From Butyricimonas faecalis (GTDB taxonomy: Bacteria; Bacteroidota; Bacteroidia; Bacteroidales; Marinifilaceae), in assembly GCF_003991565.1 (NCBI RefSeq), contig NZ_CP032819.1, forward strand, positions 1,116,001-1,180,000: 64,000 bases of DNA, read 5' to 3'. The position numbers were made by a program, and so were the translations under genes. Below are positions 8,530 to 17,234 of the stretch, in pieces (position 1 is the first letter of the stretch; each line of letters opens with the position of its first letter). The notes beneath the pieces are model-generated. The model saw only the letters and a program-made list of their open reading frames with translations. It did no database searches and had not been told where the DNA came from.

Positions 8530-10809
8530 TTGGGGATCATGAAAAGGAATAGCACAAATTACTGGATTTATCTCGGCATGATGACCGTCTTCTGTGCTTT
8601 GATTTATTTCGCACTTTGCACGGGACAGCATTTCGACCATTCGGATGTCGGCAGTACGGCAAACCTGGAAATGGGATCGTTTGAACTATTCAAACGAGTT
8701 ATTTCCGACAACCTGACCAATTCACTGACGATTCTGTTGTTACAGATCATCGTGATTTTGATCACCGTCCGTATATTCTCGTTCCTTTTCAAATACATCG
8801 GCCAACCCGGCGTGATGGGTGAAATCGTGGCCGGAATCGTCTTGGGGCCCTCGTTGCTGGGGTATTTCTTCCCGGAATTCTCGGCCGCGCTGTTTCCCCC
8901 GGAATCACTGATGAACTTGAATTTGTTGAGCCAGATCGGGTTGGTCCTGTTCATGTTCGTGATCGGGCTGGAATTGGATTTCAGTGTCATCAAGAACAAA
9001 CTGCACGAAACGTTGGTCATCAGTCATGCCGGGATCGTGGTTCCTTTCTTCCTGGGGGTGGTGGCTGCCATTTGGGTGTACACGGACTACGGGGCCCAGC
9101 AAACGGAATTTTTACCTTTTGCCATGTTCATCGGGATAAGCATGAGTATCACGGCCTTCCCCGTGTTGGCCCGCATCGTGCAGGAACGCAACATGACCAA
9201 AAGCCCCGTCGGGATGTTGTCCATCGCTTCGGCAGCCAATGACGACGTCACGGCATGGTGCCTGCTGGCCATCGTGATTGCCTTGGCCAAGGCGGGCAGT
9301 TTTGTCAGCGCCCTCTACACCATTGCCTTAACCATCGTCTACATCGCGTTCATGTTTATGGTCATGCGCCCGTTTCTTCGTAAAATCGGAGAAACGTATG
9401 CCAACTCGGAAGTGATCAACAAAGCATTCGTGGGGTTCATTTTCCTGTTTCTGGTGCTCTCGTCGGTGGCGACGGAAATTATCGGTATCCATGCCCTTTT
9501 CGGGGCATTCATGGCCGGGGTGGTTATGCCCATGAACCTCGGGTTCCGCAAGGTCATGATGGAGAAGGTGGAGGATATTTCCCTGGTATTTTTCCTGCCT
9601 CTGTTCTTTGCCTTCTCGGGGCTACACACGGAAATCGGATTGATAAACACCCCGGAGTTGTGGGGCGTGTGCCTGCTGTTTATCGTGGTTGCCATTGCCG
9701 GGAAGTTCGGCGGATGCACGCTGGCAGCACGGGCCGTGGGCGAAAACTGGAAAGACAGCCTGATCGTCGGCACGCTGATGAACACGCGGGGGCTGATGCA
9801 ACTCGTGGCGCTGAACATCGGGTTCGAGATGGGCATTCTTTCCGCCCAGATGTTCGTGGTGCTGCTGATCATGTCTTTATTGACCACGTTTATGGCCACC
9901 CCCATGTTGTCGCTCGTGGAAAAAATATTTGCCAAGCAAGAGGAGAAAGCCCATCAACACGAGAAGGTGTTGCTCTCCTTTGGTCGCCCGGAAACCGGTA
10001 GGATGCTACTGGGGATGGCCGACCTTTTACTGGGACATCGCCTGCAAAAGAGCCAGCTTATAGCCACGCACTTCACGCTGGGAACAGAATTGAACCCGAC
10101 CAAGGCGGAGGAGTTCGCGGAGGAGAGTTTTATTCCCCTGCGGGAAGAGGCCCGGCAGTTGAATTTACGGGTGGACGAACGTTATCAGGTAACCGACAAA
10201 CTGATCCAGGAAATGGTTCGCGTGGCCAAGAGAGAGCACGTGGACTACCTATTCGTCGGAGCCGGACAGCAATTCATGCAGGACAGCAGTACCACCCCCG
10301 GGAAAGGGGGCAAAAGGTTTGCCGCGATCGCCCGCTGGGTGAAACAATTAAAAGATCGCCCGTTGCATTTGCCGGGGACGTTGCTGCGGCAAAAGCTGGA
10401 ATCGATCATGGATCACGTGGACTGTTCCGTGGGAATCTTCGTGAACCGGGGATTTACGCGGGCTTCCAATATTCTGCTGCTTGTGGATAACGAAGATGAC
10501 TTGTTCCTCTTCAATTACGCCAGAACCCGGTTGGGGGAACAGAGTATGACGATCCGGATTTGCTTCATCGACGAGCAAGCAGACAAAGAGCTGCAAGCCA
10601 AGATAATGACTGATTTTGTTCAACAGGATCCCAACAAGTTCGTGCTGGACAGGCCGTTGACCGCGAACTCGTTTATTGAGAATAAAGAGACTTTACTGGT
10701 GATGAGTTACGTCACTTGCGAGAAATTGTCAAAAGATCAGGAACTTTTTGCAAAACTGCCTTCGCTCCTGATCATACGACCGAGACAAATGAACAGGGAG
10801 GAAGTTTAG
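8530..10809 (+). CDS. CPA2-family cation:proton antiporter with C-terminal USP-like domain
   Basis: A 759-residue inner-membrane protein. One N-terminal helix (residues ~10-30) precedes a KefB/NhaS-type exchanger domain (residues ~60-460). It shows the family features GQPGVMGEIVAGIVLGPSLLG, GLELDF and the paired acidic SAANDDVTAW in the ion-binding region. The C-terminal ~280 residues are soluble and resemble one or two universal-stress-protein folds, common in cyanobacterial and Bacteroidetes antiporters and probably regulatory. It likely exchanges Na+ or K+ for H+. It follows the Ca2+ ATPase by 12 bp. Confidence 0.9.
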   Translation: MGIMKRNSTNYWIYLGMMTVFCALIYFALCTGQHFDHSDVGSTANLEMGSFELFKRVISDNLTNSLTILLLQIIVILITVRIFSFLFKYIGQPGVMGEIVAGIVLGPSLLGYFFPEFSAALFPPESLMNLNLLSQIGLVLFMFVIGLELDFSVIKNKLHETLVISHAGIVVPFFLGVVAAIWVYTDYGAQQTEFLPFAMFIGISMSITAFPVLARIVQERNMTKSPVGMLSIASAANDDVTAWCLLAIVIALAKAGSFVSALYTIALTIVYIAFMFMVMRPFLRKIGETYANSEVINKAFVGFIFLFLVLSSVATEIIGIHALFGAFMAGVVMPMNLGFRKVMMEKVEDISLVFFLPLFFAFSGLHTEIGLINTPELWGVCLLFIVVAIAGKFGGCTLAARAVGENWKDSLIVGTLMNTRGLMQLVALNIGFEMGILSAQMFVVLLIMSLLTTFMATPMLSLVEKIFAKQEEKAHQHEKVLLSFGRPETGRMLLGMADLLLGHRLQKSQLIATHFTLGTELNPTKAEEFAEESFIPLREEARQLNLRVDERYQVTDKLIQEMVRVAKREHVDYLFVGAGQQFMQDSSTTPGKGGKRFAAIARWVKQLKDRPLHLPGTLLRQKLESIMDHVDCSVGIFVNRGFTRASNILLLVDNEDDLFLFNYARTRLGEQSMTIRICFIDEQADKELQAKIMTDFVQQDPNKFVLDRPLTANSFIENKETLLVMSYVTCEKLSKDQELFAKLPSLLIIRPRQMNREEV

Positions 10810-10865
10810 CATGGAGAAAACTACCGGCTTTCAACAACCAAAATCTAAAATCAAAAAACTAACAC

Positions 10866-12143
10866 ATGGAATTTCTAATCATCATAGGACTTATCATTTT
10901 TAACGGGATACTCGCCATGTCCGAAATAGCGATGGTTTCCGCCCGCAAATCCCGGCTTGAAACAGAAGCGAAAAGCGGGAACAAATCCGCACGAAGAGCC
11001 TTAAAACTAGCGAACGAACCGGATCGCTTCCTTTCGACGATACAGATCGGGATCACGTTAATCGGTATCCTTACCGGTCTTTATTCCGGACAAGCCCTCG
11101 CGAACGATTTGGCCGTGTGGGTGGAGAAAATCGAGGTGCTACGCCCTCACGCGCTACTCGTATCCAAAACGCTTATCGTGATCGTCGTGACCTACCTCAC
11201 GTTGATTTTCGGGGAACTCGTCCCCAAACGAATCGGCATGGTGGCTGCCGAGAGAATGGCAAAACTTATTGCCGCTCCCATGGACGTGCTTTCCCGCGTG
11301 GCCTCCCCTTTCGTGTGGTTGCTCTCCGCCAGCACGGCGTGCATGATGAAACTGTTGGGGCTGAACAAGTCCGGGGAGAACAAGATCACGGAAGAAGAGA
11401 TCAAAGCAATCATCCAGGAAAGTACCGCCGAAGGGGAGATTCAAGAGGTGGAGCAGGACATCGTGGAACGGGTATTTAACCTCGGGGATCGGGATCTCGG
11501 CTCCATCATGACTCACCGGAGTGATTTGATCTGGTTGAACGTACGAGATAGCAACGAGGCCCTGCGGGAGACGGTAAACACGCATCTCCACACGATTTAC
11601 CCGGTGGCCGACACGAAGCTGGATAATATGGTCGGGGTGGTTTTCCTGAAAGACCTTTTCGGAAGAATGGATGCACCGGATTTTAACTTGAAAGCCATTG
11701 TCCGCCCACCGCAGTATTTTCCGCAGAATCAAAGCGTGTATAACGCCATGGAACAGTTGAAGCAGGGGCATATAAAATACGGGTTGGTCACGGATGAATT
11801 CGGAAGTATCGAGGGGATCGTCACGTTGCAGGATATTCTGAAAGCCTTGATCGGAGACTTACCGGAGCTTGGCGAAGAACCGGACATCGTGCAACGGGAA
11901 GATGGCACGTATCTCGTGGACGGCCAGTGTTCTTTCTATGATTTCCTGGCCTATTTCGACATGGAATGTCTCTACACGCACCACTACTATAACACGCTAA
12001 GCGGGTTGATCCTAAAGATTTTGGAACATATTCCCCAAACCGGAGAGAAATTGACCTGGTACAATTTCCAGTTTGAAATCGTGGACATGGACGGCGCTCG
12101 AATCGACAAAGTACTTGTCAGGGTAAACAGAGAGGGGGAGTGA
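10866..12143 (+). CDS. Hemolysin/CorC-family protein with DUF21 and CBS domains
   Basis: A 425-residue membrane protein. The N-terminal DUF21 (CNNM) domain holds about four membrane segments (residues 1-190, with FGELVPKRIGM). Two CBS domains follow (~210-330, MTHRSDLIWL and LVTDEFGSIEGIVTLQDIL), then a C-terminal CorC_HlyC domain (residues ~340-420). Members are implicated in Mg2+/Co2+ efflux; the name hemolysin is historical. It starts 56 bp after the antiporter and probably shares its ion-homeostasis context. Confidence 0.9.
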   Translation: MEFLIIIGLIIFNGILAMSEIAMVSARKSRLETEAKSGNKSARRALKLANEPDRFLSTIQIGITLIGILTGLYSGQALANDLAVWVEKIEVLRPHALLVSKTLIVIVVTYLTLIFGELVPKRIGMVAAERMAKLIAAPMDVLSRVASPFVWLLSASTACMMKLLGLNKSGENKITEEEIKAIIQESTAEGEIQEVEQDIVERVFNLGDRDLGSIMTHRSDLIWLNVRDSNEALRETVNTHLHTIYPVADTKLDNMVGVVFLKDLFGRMDAPDFNLKAIVRPPQYFPQNQSVYNAMEQLKQGHIKYGLVTDEFGSIEGIVTLQDILKALIGDLPELGEEPDIVQREDGTYLVDGQCSFYDFLAYFDMECLYTHHYYNTLSGLILKILEHIPQTGEKLTWYNFQFEIVDMDGARIDKVLVRVNREGE

Positions 12144-12161
12144 GAGGTTTATGCTTGAATA

Positions 12162-12308
12162 ACTACCTCCCCTAGCCCCTCCTTACACAGGAGGGGAAAC
12201 CGCTTGGTAATCAACTAGGAGTAAACCACCCGGTAACCAACAAGGAGAAAGCGGCTTGGTAATCAACCCTCCCCCTGTGTAAGGGGGAGCCGGAGGGGGT
12301 AGTTGCTC
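12162..12308. repeat. Palindromic intergenic repeat element with satellite units
   Basis: Two oppositely oriented repeat arms (12162-12195 and 12267-12308) end in ACTACCTCCCC and GGGGGTAGT, forming terminal inverted repeats. Between them are three copies of the CGCTTGGTAATCAAC-type unit at about 12200, 12228 and 12251. Same family as at 3.9, 14.3, 17.8 and 62.2 kb. Confidence 0.75.
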
Positions 12309-12340
12309 AAGGATAAACCCTGCCAGCCCCTCCCATCATT

Positions 12341-12718
12341 TCAATGCTGATGCCCACACTGGTGCTCCCCATCCTCCTGGTGATGGTGGCAACCGATGCC
12401 GGAGTCCAAGATAAACCCTTTCAAATAACCTTCCGCTATTTTCCGCACATCCCCTTTACAACCCCGGAAGACCTTGATCCCTTGGTCGCTTAATACCTTC
12501 AAAGCCCCGTCGCCCATGCTACCAGCAAGCATCACGGTAACCCCTTTTTCTTTCAACACGGAAGCGATGTTCGATTTACAACCGCATCCCTGTGGAGAAG
12601 GAAGTGTTTCCGTGTCCGTGATATTCTTATCGTCATCTACCGTGAACAGCGTGTAATACGCGCAATGTCCAAAATGGTCATCAACAACATTTTCTCTTGT
12701 TGGTACTGCAATTTTCAT
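12341..12718 (-). CDS. NifX/NifB-type dinitrogenase iron-molybdenum cofactor domain protein
   Basis: A 125-residue cytoplasmic protein. The N-terminus MKIAVPTRENVVDDHFGHC and the central GVTVMLAGSMGDGALKVL are typical of the NifX/NafY/YedF-like Fe-Mo cofactor-binding fold. The C-terminus GIGCHHHQEDGEHQCGHQH is metal-binding-like. Such orphan proteins in anaerobes without nif genes are thought to carry or insert metal or Fe-S cofactors. The partner is unknown. The gene is divergent from the M23 peptidase gene. Confidence 0.85.
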   Translation of the reverse strand: MKIAVPTRENVVDDHFGHCAYYTLFTVDDDKNITDTETLPSPQGCGCKSNIASVLKEKGVTVMLAGSMGDGALKVLSDQGIKVFRGCKGDVRKIAEGYLKGFILDSGIGCHHHQEDGEHQCGHQH

Positions 12719-12742
12719 GATATTATTTTTTTAGTGGTTTCG

Positions 12743-12750
12743 CAAAGGTA
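12743..12750 (-). promoter_or_regulatory. Minus-7 box for the NifX-like gene
   Basis: TACCTTTG on the minus strand is an exact TAnnTTTG match, 25 bp before the start codon at 12718. It forms one half of a divergent promoter region with the box at 12784. Confidence 0.6.
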
Positions 12751-12756
12751 CATGAT

Positions 12757-12791
12757 TTTGAGTGAAAAACAGATAAAAATTCATAACTTTG
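12757..12791 (+). promoter_or_regulatory. Promoter of the M23 peptidase gene (TTTG, 23 bp, TAACTTTG)
   Basis: A minus-33-like TTTG at 12757-12760 and an exact minus-7 box TAACTTTG at 12784-12791 lie just before the ATG at 12810. The box overlaps any TTG start at 12789, which rules that start out. The spacer of 23 bp is slightly longer than the usual ~19-21. Confidence 0.65.
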
Positions 12792-12809
12792 CACCCCATA
12801 AATTTACAT

Positions 12810-13565
12810 ATGCAAGGTACGTTATCACTATTCGGATGGATATTCCTATGGCTCATCGCTTGTTGTTCCTGTTCGCAGAAACACCTGACGAGAGTCCCCA
12901 CGACTTTTTCCACCCCGGTCTTACAGGCTTCAGACTTACTGAAAATCCCTGATTTATATTCCTGTACACGACCCCAAATCGCTGATTTCTTTGTACAAAC
13001 CTACCCGATAACCGAGACTTTCAATGCCCGAGAAAAACGATACGTGCAAGTGGAAGATCCCTTATTATTTTCACGCGGAAGAAACCACATCCTGGATCTG
13101 GATCAAATTCTGGACGATGAATTTTCATTCCCGCTGCCCGGAGCACGCGTGCTCTCTACCTATGGCAAACGACGCGGCAGAATGCACGCAGGTATAGACC
13201 TGAAAACATTTGCCAAAGACACCGTAAGGGCCGTATTCCCGGGAATTATACGGGTGGCCTGCAGAGCACAGGGATACGGAAACGTGATTGTCGTGCGCCA
13301 CTACAATGGACTGGAAACCGTGTACAGCCATAACTTCAAGCATCTGGTAAAATCGGGAGACCGGGTAAACGCGGGTGACCCCATAGCCCTTGTCGGACGT
13401 ACCGGACGGGCCACTACCGAACACGTGCATTTTGAAACCCGCATCAACGGCAAACATTTTAATCCCGCCATCCTCATCGATTTCGAGAAACAAGCCATCC
13501 GCTTAAAATGTATTGTCTTCACGAAAAACCGGAAAGGAATCATCCGAATCACCCCGATCCTCTAA
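12810..13565 (+). CDS. M23 family metallopeptidase (LytM domain lipoprotein)
   Basis: A 251-residue predicted envelope lipoprotein. I use the ATG at 12810 because the promoter overlaps anything further upstream. The signal peptide ends at LIAC, with Cys18 as the likely lipidation site. The C-terminal half is a LytM/M23 domain with intact zinc ligands: HAGID (HxxxD) and HVHFE (HxH), plus the G.VGNTG-like block ALVGRTGRATTEH. It should cleave peptidoglycan cross-bridges or act as an amidase activator. Monocistronic, with a GGGAAA/TTTCCC hairpin at ~13591-13607 downstream. Confidence 0.88.
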   Translation: MQGTLSLFGWIFLWLIACCSCSQKHLTRVPTTFSTPVLQASDLLKIPDLYSCTRPQIADFFVQTYPITETFNAREKRYVQVEDPLLFSRGRNHILDLDQILDDEFSFPLPGARVLSTYGKRRGRMHAGIDLKTFAKDTVRAVFPGIIRVACRAQGYGNVIVVRHYNGLETVYSHNFKHLVKSGDRVNAGDPIALVGRTGRATTEHVHFETRINGKHFNPAILIDFEKQAIRLKCIVFTKNRKGIIRITPIL

Positions 13566-13703
13566 TCCTCAAAAAATGCTTCGTGTACCCGGGAAAACAT
13601 ATTTCCCAGGCAATCCGTTATTCATTTTTAAGTCCGATATAATAACTTTTTGAGCCCATTTCGTATATAAAGAAATAAATTAAACTTTAAACATATCAGA
13701 GAA

Positions 13704-14252
13704 ATGACTACAACAAGTGCAACAACCTCTACCGGACCCAAGGGATTCAGATGGTTATACCTTATCCTGGGTATCGTGTTATTCGTCTTCGGTGTCGGTA
13801 TCATCCGGCACCCGGTGGCCTCCTACTTCGGGCTGGCCATGTATTTCAGTATCATCATCATTGTTATCGGAATCAGTGAAATCATGAACGCCTTCGCGGG
13901 CGGGAACTCCCGGCATTGGGGATGGGGATTGTTCATCGGGCTGCTCGACCTGGTGATCGGTTTCGTACTGCTGATCCACCCGATCATCGCGGAAGATATA
14001 CTCCCCTACATCGTCGGCTTTATCCTCATGTTCAAAAGCATTGACTACATCGCCGAATCATTACAGATGTCATCGCTAAGAATCAGAGGTTGGGGATGGA
14101 TATTCATCGCGGGAATCATCACCTTGTTCTTTTCCTTCATGATCGTTTTCTATCCCCTGTTCGGCGTGTTTAACATCATCATCTGGACCGGACTTAGCTT
14201 CATTTTCGCCGGCATATCCTCATTTGTATATGCTTTCGTGGGGAGAGGGTAA
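13704..14252 (+). CDS. DUF308 (HdeD-like) membrane protein, copy 1
   Basis: A 182-residue protein with a short polar N-terminus and about six membrane segments (GIVLFVFGVGIIRHPVASYF is the first). It resembles DUF308/HdeD proteins, which are linked to acid or envelope stress but have no defined activity. A second copy at 17235-17783 differs by one residue (Ile versus Val in YFSI[I/V]II) and about 15 nucleotides, nearly all synonymous, so both copies appear to be under selection. It belongs to a duplicated block that also contains the end of ispE. Confidence 0.85.
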   Translation: MTTTSATTSTGPKGFRWLYLILGIVLFVFGVGIIRHPVASYFGLAMYFSIIIIVIGISEIMNAFAGGNSRHWGWGLFIGLLDLVIGFVLLIHPIIAEDILPYIVGFILMFKSIDYIAESLQMSSLRIRGWGWIFIAGIITLFFSFMIVFYPLFGVFNIIIWTGLSFIFAGISSFVYAFVGRG

Positions 14253-14419
14253 ACGGCTACCCCCTCTAACTCCCCCTTACATAGGGGGAGGATGCGCTAC
14301 ATTGAAATATTGTGATGTTTGGTAATCAACTCTCCCCCTGTGTAACCTTAGCTTTGTATCATGAAAAGTAAATGGAATAAAAAAGTAATATTTATATTTG
14401 TAAAGTATGAACTAATTTG

Positions 14420-14570
14420 AAAGAAAGGAAACCGAGGTGTGAACCGTGAGCTGTGTTTGAAAACAGCTTCATCCCCCTATTTGGACACCTTGGCTTTCTT
14501 GAACGGGGACCTGTATAAGAAATTAACTTTCTTGTTGTTAAGGTTTTTAGGTGACGTTCAATATCCTTTC
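14420..14570 (+). ncRNA. Putative IS110 bridge RNA
   Basis: The 5' noncoding region contains four segments in the order expected for a bridge RNA. CTGTGT (14451-14456) equals the left target flank. TCCCCCT (14472-14478) is complementary to the right flank AGGGGGA (15621-15627). ATAAGAA (14515-14521) equals the IS right end (15613-15619). TAAGGTT (14539-14545) is complementary to the IS left end AACCTTA (14344-14350). Possible stems are AGCTGT/ACAGCT at 14449/14463 and AAGAAA/TTTCTT at ~14517/14528. RNA boundaries are guesses. Confidence 0.65.
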
Positions 14571-14597
14571 CCTCTTCAAATTGCTAAACACAAAGAT

Positions 14598-15596
14598 ATG
14601 GAAAACTTTTATTTTATCGGGGTAGACGTTAGTAAAAAGAAACTTGATTTTTGCGTGTTGCTAAACGGCACGATAGTTCTTGAAGAAGTAGTAAACAATA
14701 ACATCCCGTCGATACGTCGTTTCCTGGAAACGTTCTTGGTTGATTTTAAAACCTCGATCGATAACCTGCTAGTCTGTGCCGAGCACACGGGGCAGTACAC
14801 CTTCCCCCTGTCAATCGCTTGCCAGTCTCTCTCTTGTGGTTTATGGCTTGAAAATCCAGCGCAGATCAAGTATTCTTCGGGCTTCTCACGTGGGAAGAAT
14901 GACAAGGTCGATGCTCACCGAATCGCTCGCTACGCCTCTCGTTTCAGTGACAACGCTCGTTATTACCAGCGTCCTCGGGAAGAGATCGAGCGCCTCAAGC
15001 AGTTAAGGAACGAGCAAGACCTTTACAAGTCGGACTTGGCCAAGTACAAGGGGCAACTCTCCGACCAACGAGAGTTCATGCTTGATCGAGTCTATCAAGA
15101 GAAGGCTCAAAGACTGGAACGGTTGATAGAAGAGCTGGAAAAATTGATCAAAGATATCGATCTACTCGTCGAGACAATTATCCGTTCCTGCCGTGTTCTC
15201 TGGCGGCAGCGGGAGTTGTTGCTATCAGTCGAGGGGGTTGGGCCGAGTGTCGCCCTTTGCTTGATCATCGAGACTGAAGCGTTCACGCGCTTCGATGATC
15301 CCCGCAAGTTCGCCTGTCATGCCGGGGTAGCACCTTTCCGTTACACCTCGGGAAGCAGTCAACATTCCAGGAACAAGGTATCCCAGCGGGCGAACAAGCA
15401 AATCAAGACGTTGTTACACATGGCTGCCTTGTCGATCACGGGAAGGAAGTCTGGTGAGTTAAAGGCGTATTACGAGAGAAAGGTTAAGGAAGGAAAGAAC
15501 AAGATGACGGTCATTAACGCGATCAGGGCAAAGCTGATCGCGAGAATGTTTGCTGTCATCAAAAAAGATCAATTTTATACCCCTGTTTATTCATGA
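14598..15596 (+). CDS. IS110-family transposase (DEDD recombinase)
   Basis: A 332-residue transposase. The start is placed at the ATG at 14598 because the domain begins right there (MENFYFIGVDVSKKKLDF), and the open frame upstream overlaps the putative bridge RNA. The RuvC-like DEDD domain shows Asp in GVDVSKK, Glu in CAEHTGQY and paired Asp in KNDKVDAHRIA. A coiled-coil linker (residues ~140-190) leads to the C-terminal Transposase_20 domain with VEGVGPSVALCLI and the serine-containing GVAPFRYTSGSS. The frame is intact, so the element may be active. Confidence 0.93.
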   Translation: MENFYFIGVDVSKKKLDFCVLLNGTIVLEEVVNNNIPSIRRFLETFLVDFKTSIDNLLVCAEHTGQYTFPLSIACQSLSCGLWLENPAQIKYSSGFSRGKNDKVDAHRIARYASRFSDNARYYQRPREEIERLKQLRNEQDLYKSDLAKYKGQLSDQREFMLDRVYQEKAQRLERLIEELEKLIKDIDLLVETIIRSCRVLWRQRELLLSVEGVGPSVALCLIIETEAFTRFDDPRKFACHAGVAPFRYTSGSSQHSRNKVSQRANKQIKTLLHMAALSITGRKSGELKAYYERKVKEGKNKMTVINAIRAKLIARMFAVIKKDQFYTPVYS

Positions 15597-15722
15597 AATA
15601 TTTGCATAAATCATAAGAATAGGGGGAGTCGGAGGGGGTAGTCGTTTTATATCTAACAGCAACACAACCACCAAACAAAGCCCCCCACCGAGGTCTATAA
15701 ACCTTCAACTTTATAAACTCCT

Positions 15723-15872
15723 TCACTCACCTTGCCACACAAAATATTCCGGGAACGCCTTCCCTACCTCCACCGGATGAGGGAACACCCCGTAAACGGC
15801 CGATCCGCTTCCGGTCATGGAAACGTAAACCGCTCCCAGTTCCCGCAATGTATTCTTTATTTCTAGCATCAC
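15723..15872 (-). pseudogene. ispE: Duplicated 3' fragment of ispE
   Basis: About 48 codons on the minus strand encode the last residues of IspE ([20 protein letters not shown]) and a stop codon, colinear with 17976-18125. They diverge from it by roughly 9 percent. Most differences are synonymous, so the fragment descends from a functional gene. Similarity ends abruptly near 15872, where AT-rich sequence begins. It carries no kinase active site and should not be functional. Confidence 0.8.
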
Positions 15873-15948
15873 CTAAATTCAAAAATCACATTATCCAAAA
15901 AATAGAAGTATTTTCAACTTATTTCACCATTTAATAAAATATTATTCA

Positions 15949-15956
15949 TACATTTG
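15949..15956 (+). promoter_or_regulatory. Minus-7 box (TACATTTG) upstream of the lipoprotein pair
   Basis: An exact TAnnTTTG match, 114 bp before the ATG at 16071, in the AT-rich gap 15873-16070. No minus-33 partner is evident and nothing else is seen in this gap. Confidence 0.4.
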
Positions 15957-16070
15957 TATTGATCGGCCGTTGAATACATAATTAATCCCAAAAGGAGATT
16001 TAATTAAATCAAAAGTACAAACATAAAATAAATTTTATGTGTTTAAGATTTTAGTATTGATTTAATAAGA

Positions 16071-16664
16071 ATGAAAATGAAAACTACATACATTCCATTA
16101 TTTCTCATTCTCTCATCTTTTATTGCTTGTCAGAATGAAAAAAACTCATTAGATGAACAAATCGTTCCCAACCATCAAGAGACCATTACTTCATTATCAC
16201 GTTCAACACAAAATAACGTATTAGATTCTGTTTATGTGAATACAGAAGGAGCTCTTGTTTTTGAAACGGCAACAGCCTACATGTCAATCACAGATACATT
16301 ATTGCAATTTACAAATAAGGAATTAGATCAATGGGATTACATATTACAATGCAAAGAAATAAATGCACTTCTGTATCAAACTTCCTTCTCTGTTGGAACC
16401 TTACCTGTTTGGCCTTACGAAATAAAAAATGCATCAACAGCACAACTTGGAGCAGAAAAGGATGGATATCATTTATCTCATTCTTTTACGTTTCGCTACG
16501 ATAATAACAATTCTCCTATAGATTGGTGTACTTGCACACGACCAATAGGGCAAGAATTAGAATTTAGAGAACTAGAAAAACTATCGCTAAAAGCGAGAAT
16601 ATATCCATTTGCATATGGCATAGCATTTGGATACAAAACAACAATGCCAAATTTAAAATACTAA
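16071..16664 (+). CDS. Hypothetical lipoprotein
   Basis: A 197-residue predicted lipoprotein with lipobox SSFIAC (Cys20). The body is rich in Thr, Asn and Glu and contains a C-terminal aromatic segment (RIYPFAYGIAFGYKT). I recognise no domain. Base composition is clearly more AT-rich than the neighbouring housekeeping genes. Together with 16677-17057 it forms a two-gene cassette sitting exactly between the two copies of the duplicated DUF308/ispE block, which suggests acquisition with the rearrangement. Confidence 0.6.
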   Translation: MKMKTTYIPLFLILSSFIACQNEKNSLDEQIVPNHQETITSLSRSTQNNVLDSVYVNTEGALVFETATAYMSITDTLLQFTNKELDQWDYILQCKEINALLYQTSFSVGTLPVWPYEIKNASTAQLGAEKDGYHLSHSFTFRYDNNNSPIDWCTCTRPIGQELEFRELEKLSLKARIYPFAYGIAFGYKTTMPNLKY

Positions 16665-16676
16665 CATTGTACCACT

Positions 16677-17057
16677 ATGAAATTTATCGTAATTTTATAC
16701 GTCATCATCACAATTATCGCATGCAATAAAGACAGTGATAAAATCATCTGTTATAACGATAGAGATGTAAAAATTAGAATAGACATTCCGTATGGAGCCT
16801 ATATTAATGAGAAATGTATCATTGAAGGAGAAGTCAATAAGCCCATAACGATGCAAATATTTGTTGATTCAATAAAAATCGGAGAGATATTCGGGAAAGA
16901 TACATTATCTTGGATTCCCACTGAAGATAAATTTCACCCCGGAAATAATCATCTTCTTCGCGCTTTAGTTTACGTGTGTACCAAAGGAAGCAAAGAATTA
17001 ACAAAGATGTTTCTAGATAGTCCCCTAACCATTCGAAAACGTGAAGATAACGAATAA
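16677..17057 (+). CDS. Hypothetical lipoprotein
   Basis: A 126-residue predicted lipoprotein with lipobox TIIAC (Cys16). The remainder looks like an all-beta, Ig-like domain: VKIRIDIPYGAYI, CIIEGEVNKPITMQIFVD, then NHLLRALVYVC. It starts 12 bp after the preceding lipoprotein gene and is similarly AT-rich. No family recognised. A strong hairpin at 17079-17116 follows it. Confidence 0.6.
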   Translation: MKFIVILYVIITIIACNKDSDKIICYNDRDVKIRIDIPYGAYINEKCIIEGEVNKPITMQIFVDSIKIGEIFGKDTLSWIPTEDKFHPGNNHLLRALVYVCTKGSKELTKMFLDSPLTIRKREDNE

Positions 17058-17078
17058 TCAAAATCATTCGAAATAAAG

Positions 17079-17116
17079 ATAATGCGAATGTGCTATTAAA
17101 AACACATTCGCATTAT
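17079..17116 (+). terminator. 14-bp perfect hairpin after the lipoprotein pair
   Basis: ATAATGCGAATGTG (17079-17092) pairs perfectly with CACATTCGCATTAT (17103-17116) around a 10-nt loop. A short AT-rich tail follows rather than a pure T run, so it is a likely bidirectional terminator or mRNA-stabilising hairpin. Confidence 0.65.
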
Positions 17117-17234
17117 TATATACCCTCATTCTATCTAGCGTTAATAACTTTAAATCCAACAAACAGACCCAAGATTATTTATTTTTAATGACAATATAAC
17201 AACTTTTTGAAGGTATTTCACATATAAAGAAGAA

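Larger units (their letters stand above)
14345..15620 (+). mobile_element. IS110-family insertion sequence (~1.28 kb)
   Basis: The element contains one transposase gene, a ~250-bp noncoding 5' region and only ~24 bp after the stop codon. It has no terminal inverted repeats and no target duplication. Boundaries are set by comparing the interrupted palindromic repeat with the intact copy at 17788-17896: the left flank ends ...CTGTGTA and the right flank resumes AGGGGGAG. A single A is ambiguous at the junction. Size, organisation and a long 5' noncoding region fit the IS110 group rather than the IS1111 group. Confidence 0.85.
14257..15641. repeat. Palindromic repeat element, interrupted by the IS110 insertion
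   Basis: The left part (14257-14345) starts CTACCCCCTC and contains one complete palindromic arm plus half of a second; the remaining half resumes at 15621-15641. With the IS removed, the ~109-bp sequence reads as the reverse complement of the element at 17788-17896. The flanks outside are in the same orientation in both places. Confidence 0.8.

Noticed and set aside
5604..8555. Several long antisense frames over the Ca2+ ATPase
   Set aside because: They arise from the GC-rich codon usage of the sense gene; the sense frame has all P-type motifs.
12789..12809. TTG start for the M23 peptidase
   Set aside because: It overlaps the minus-7 box TAACTTTG and would precede the transcription start.
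14439..14597. N-terminal 53-codon extension of the IS110 transposase frame
   Set aside because: The family N-terminus starts exactly at the ATG at 14598, and the upstream stretch overlaps the putative bridge RNA guides; the open frame is fortuitous.
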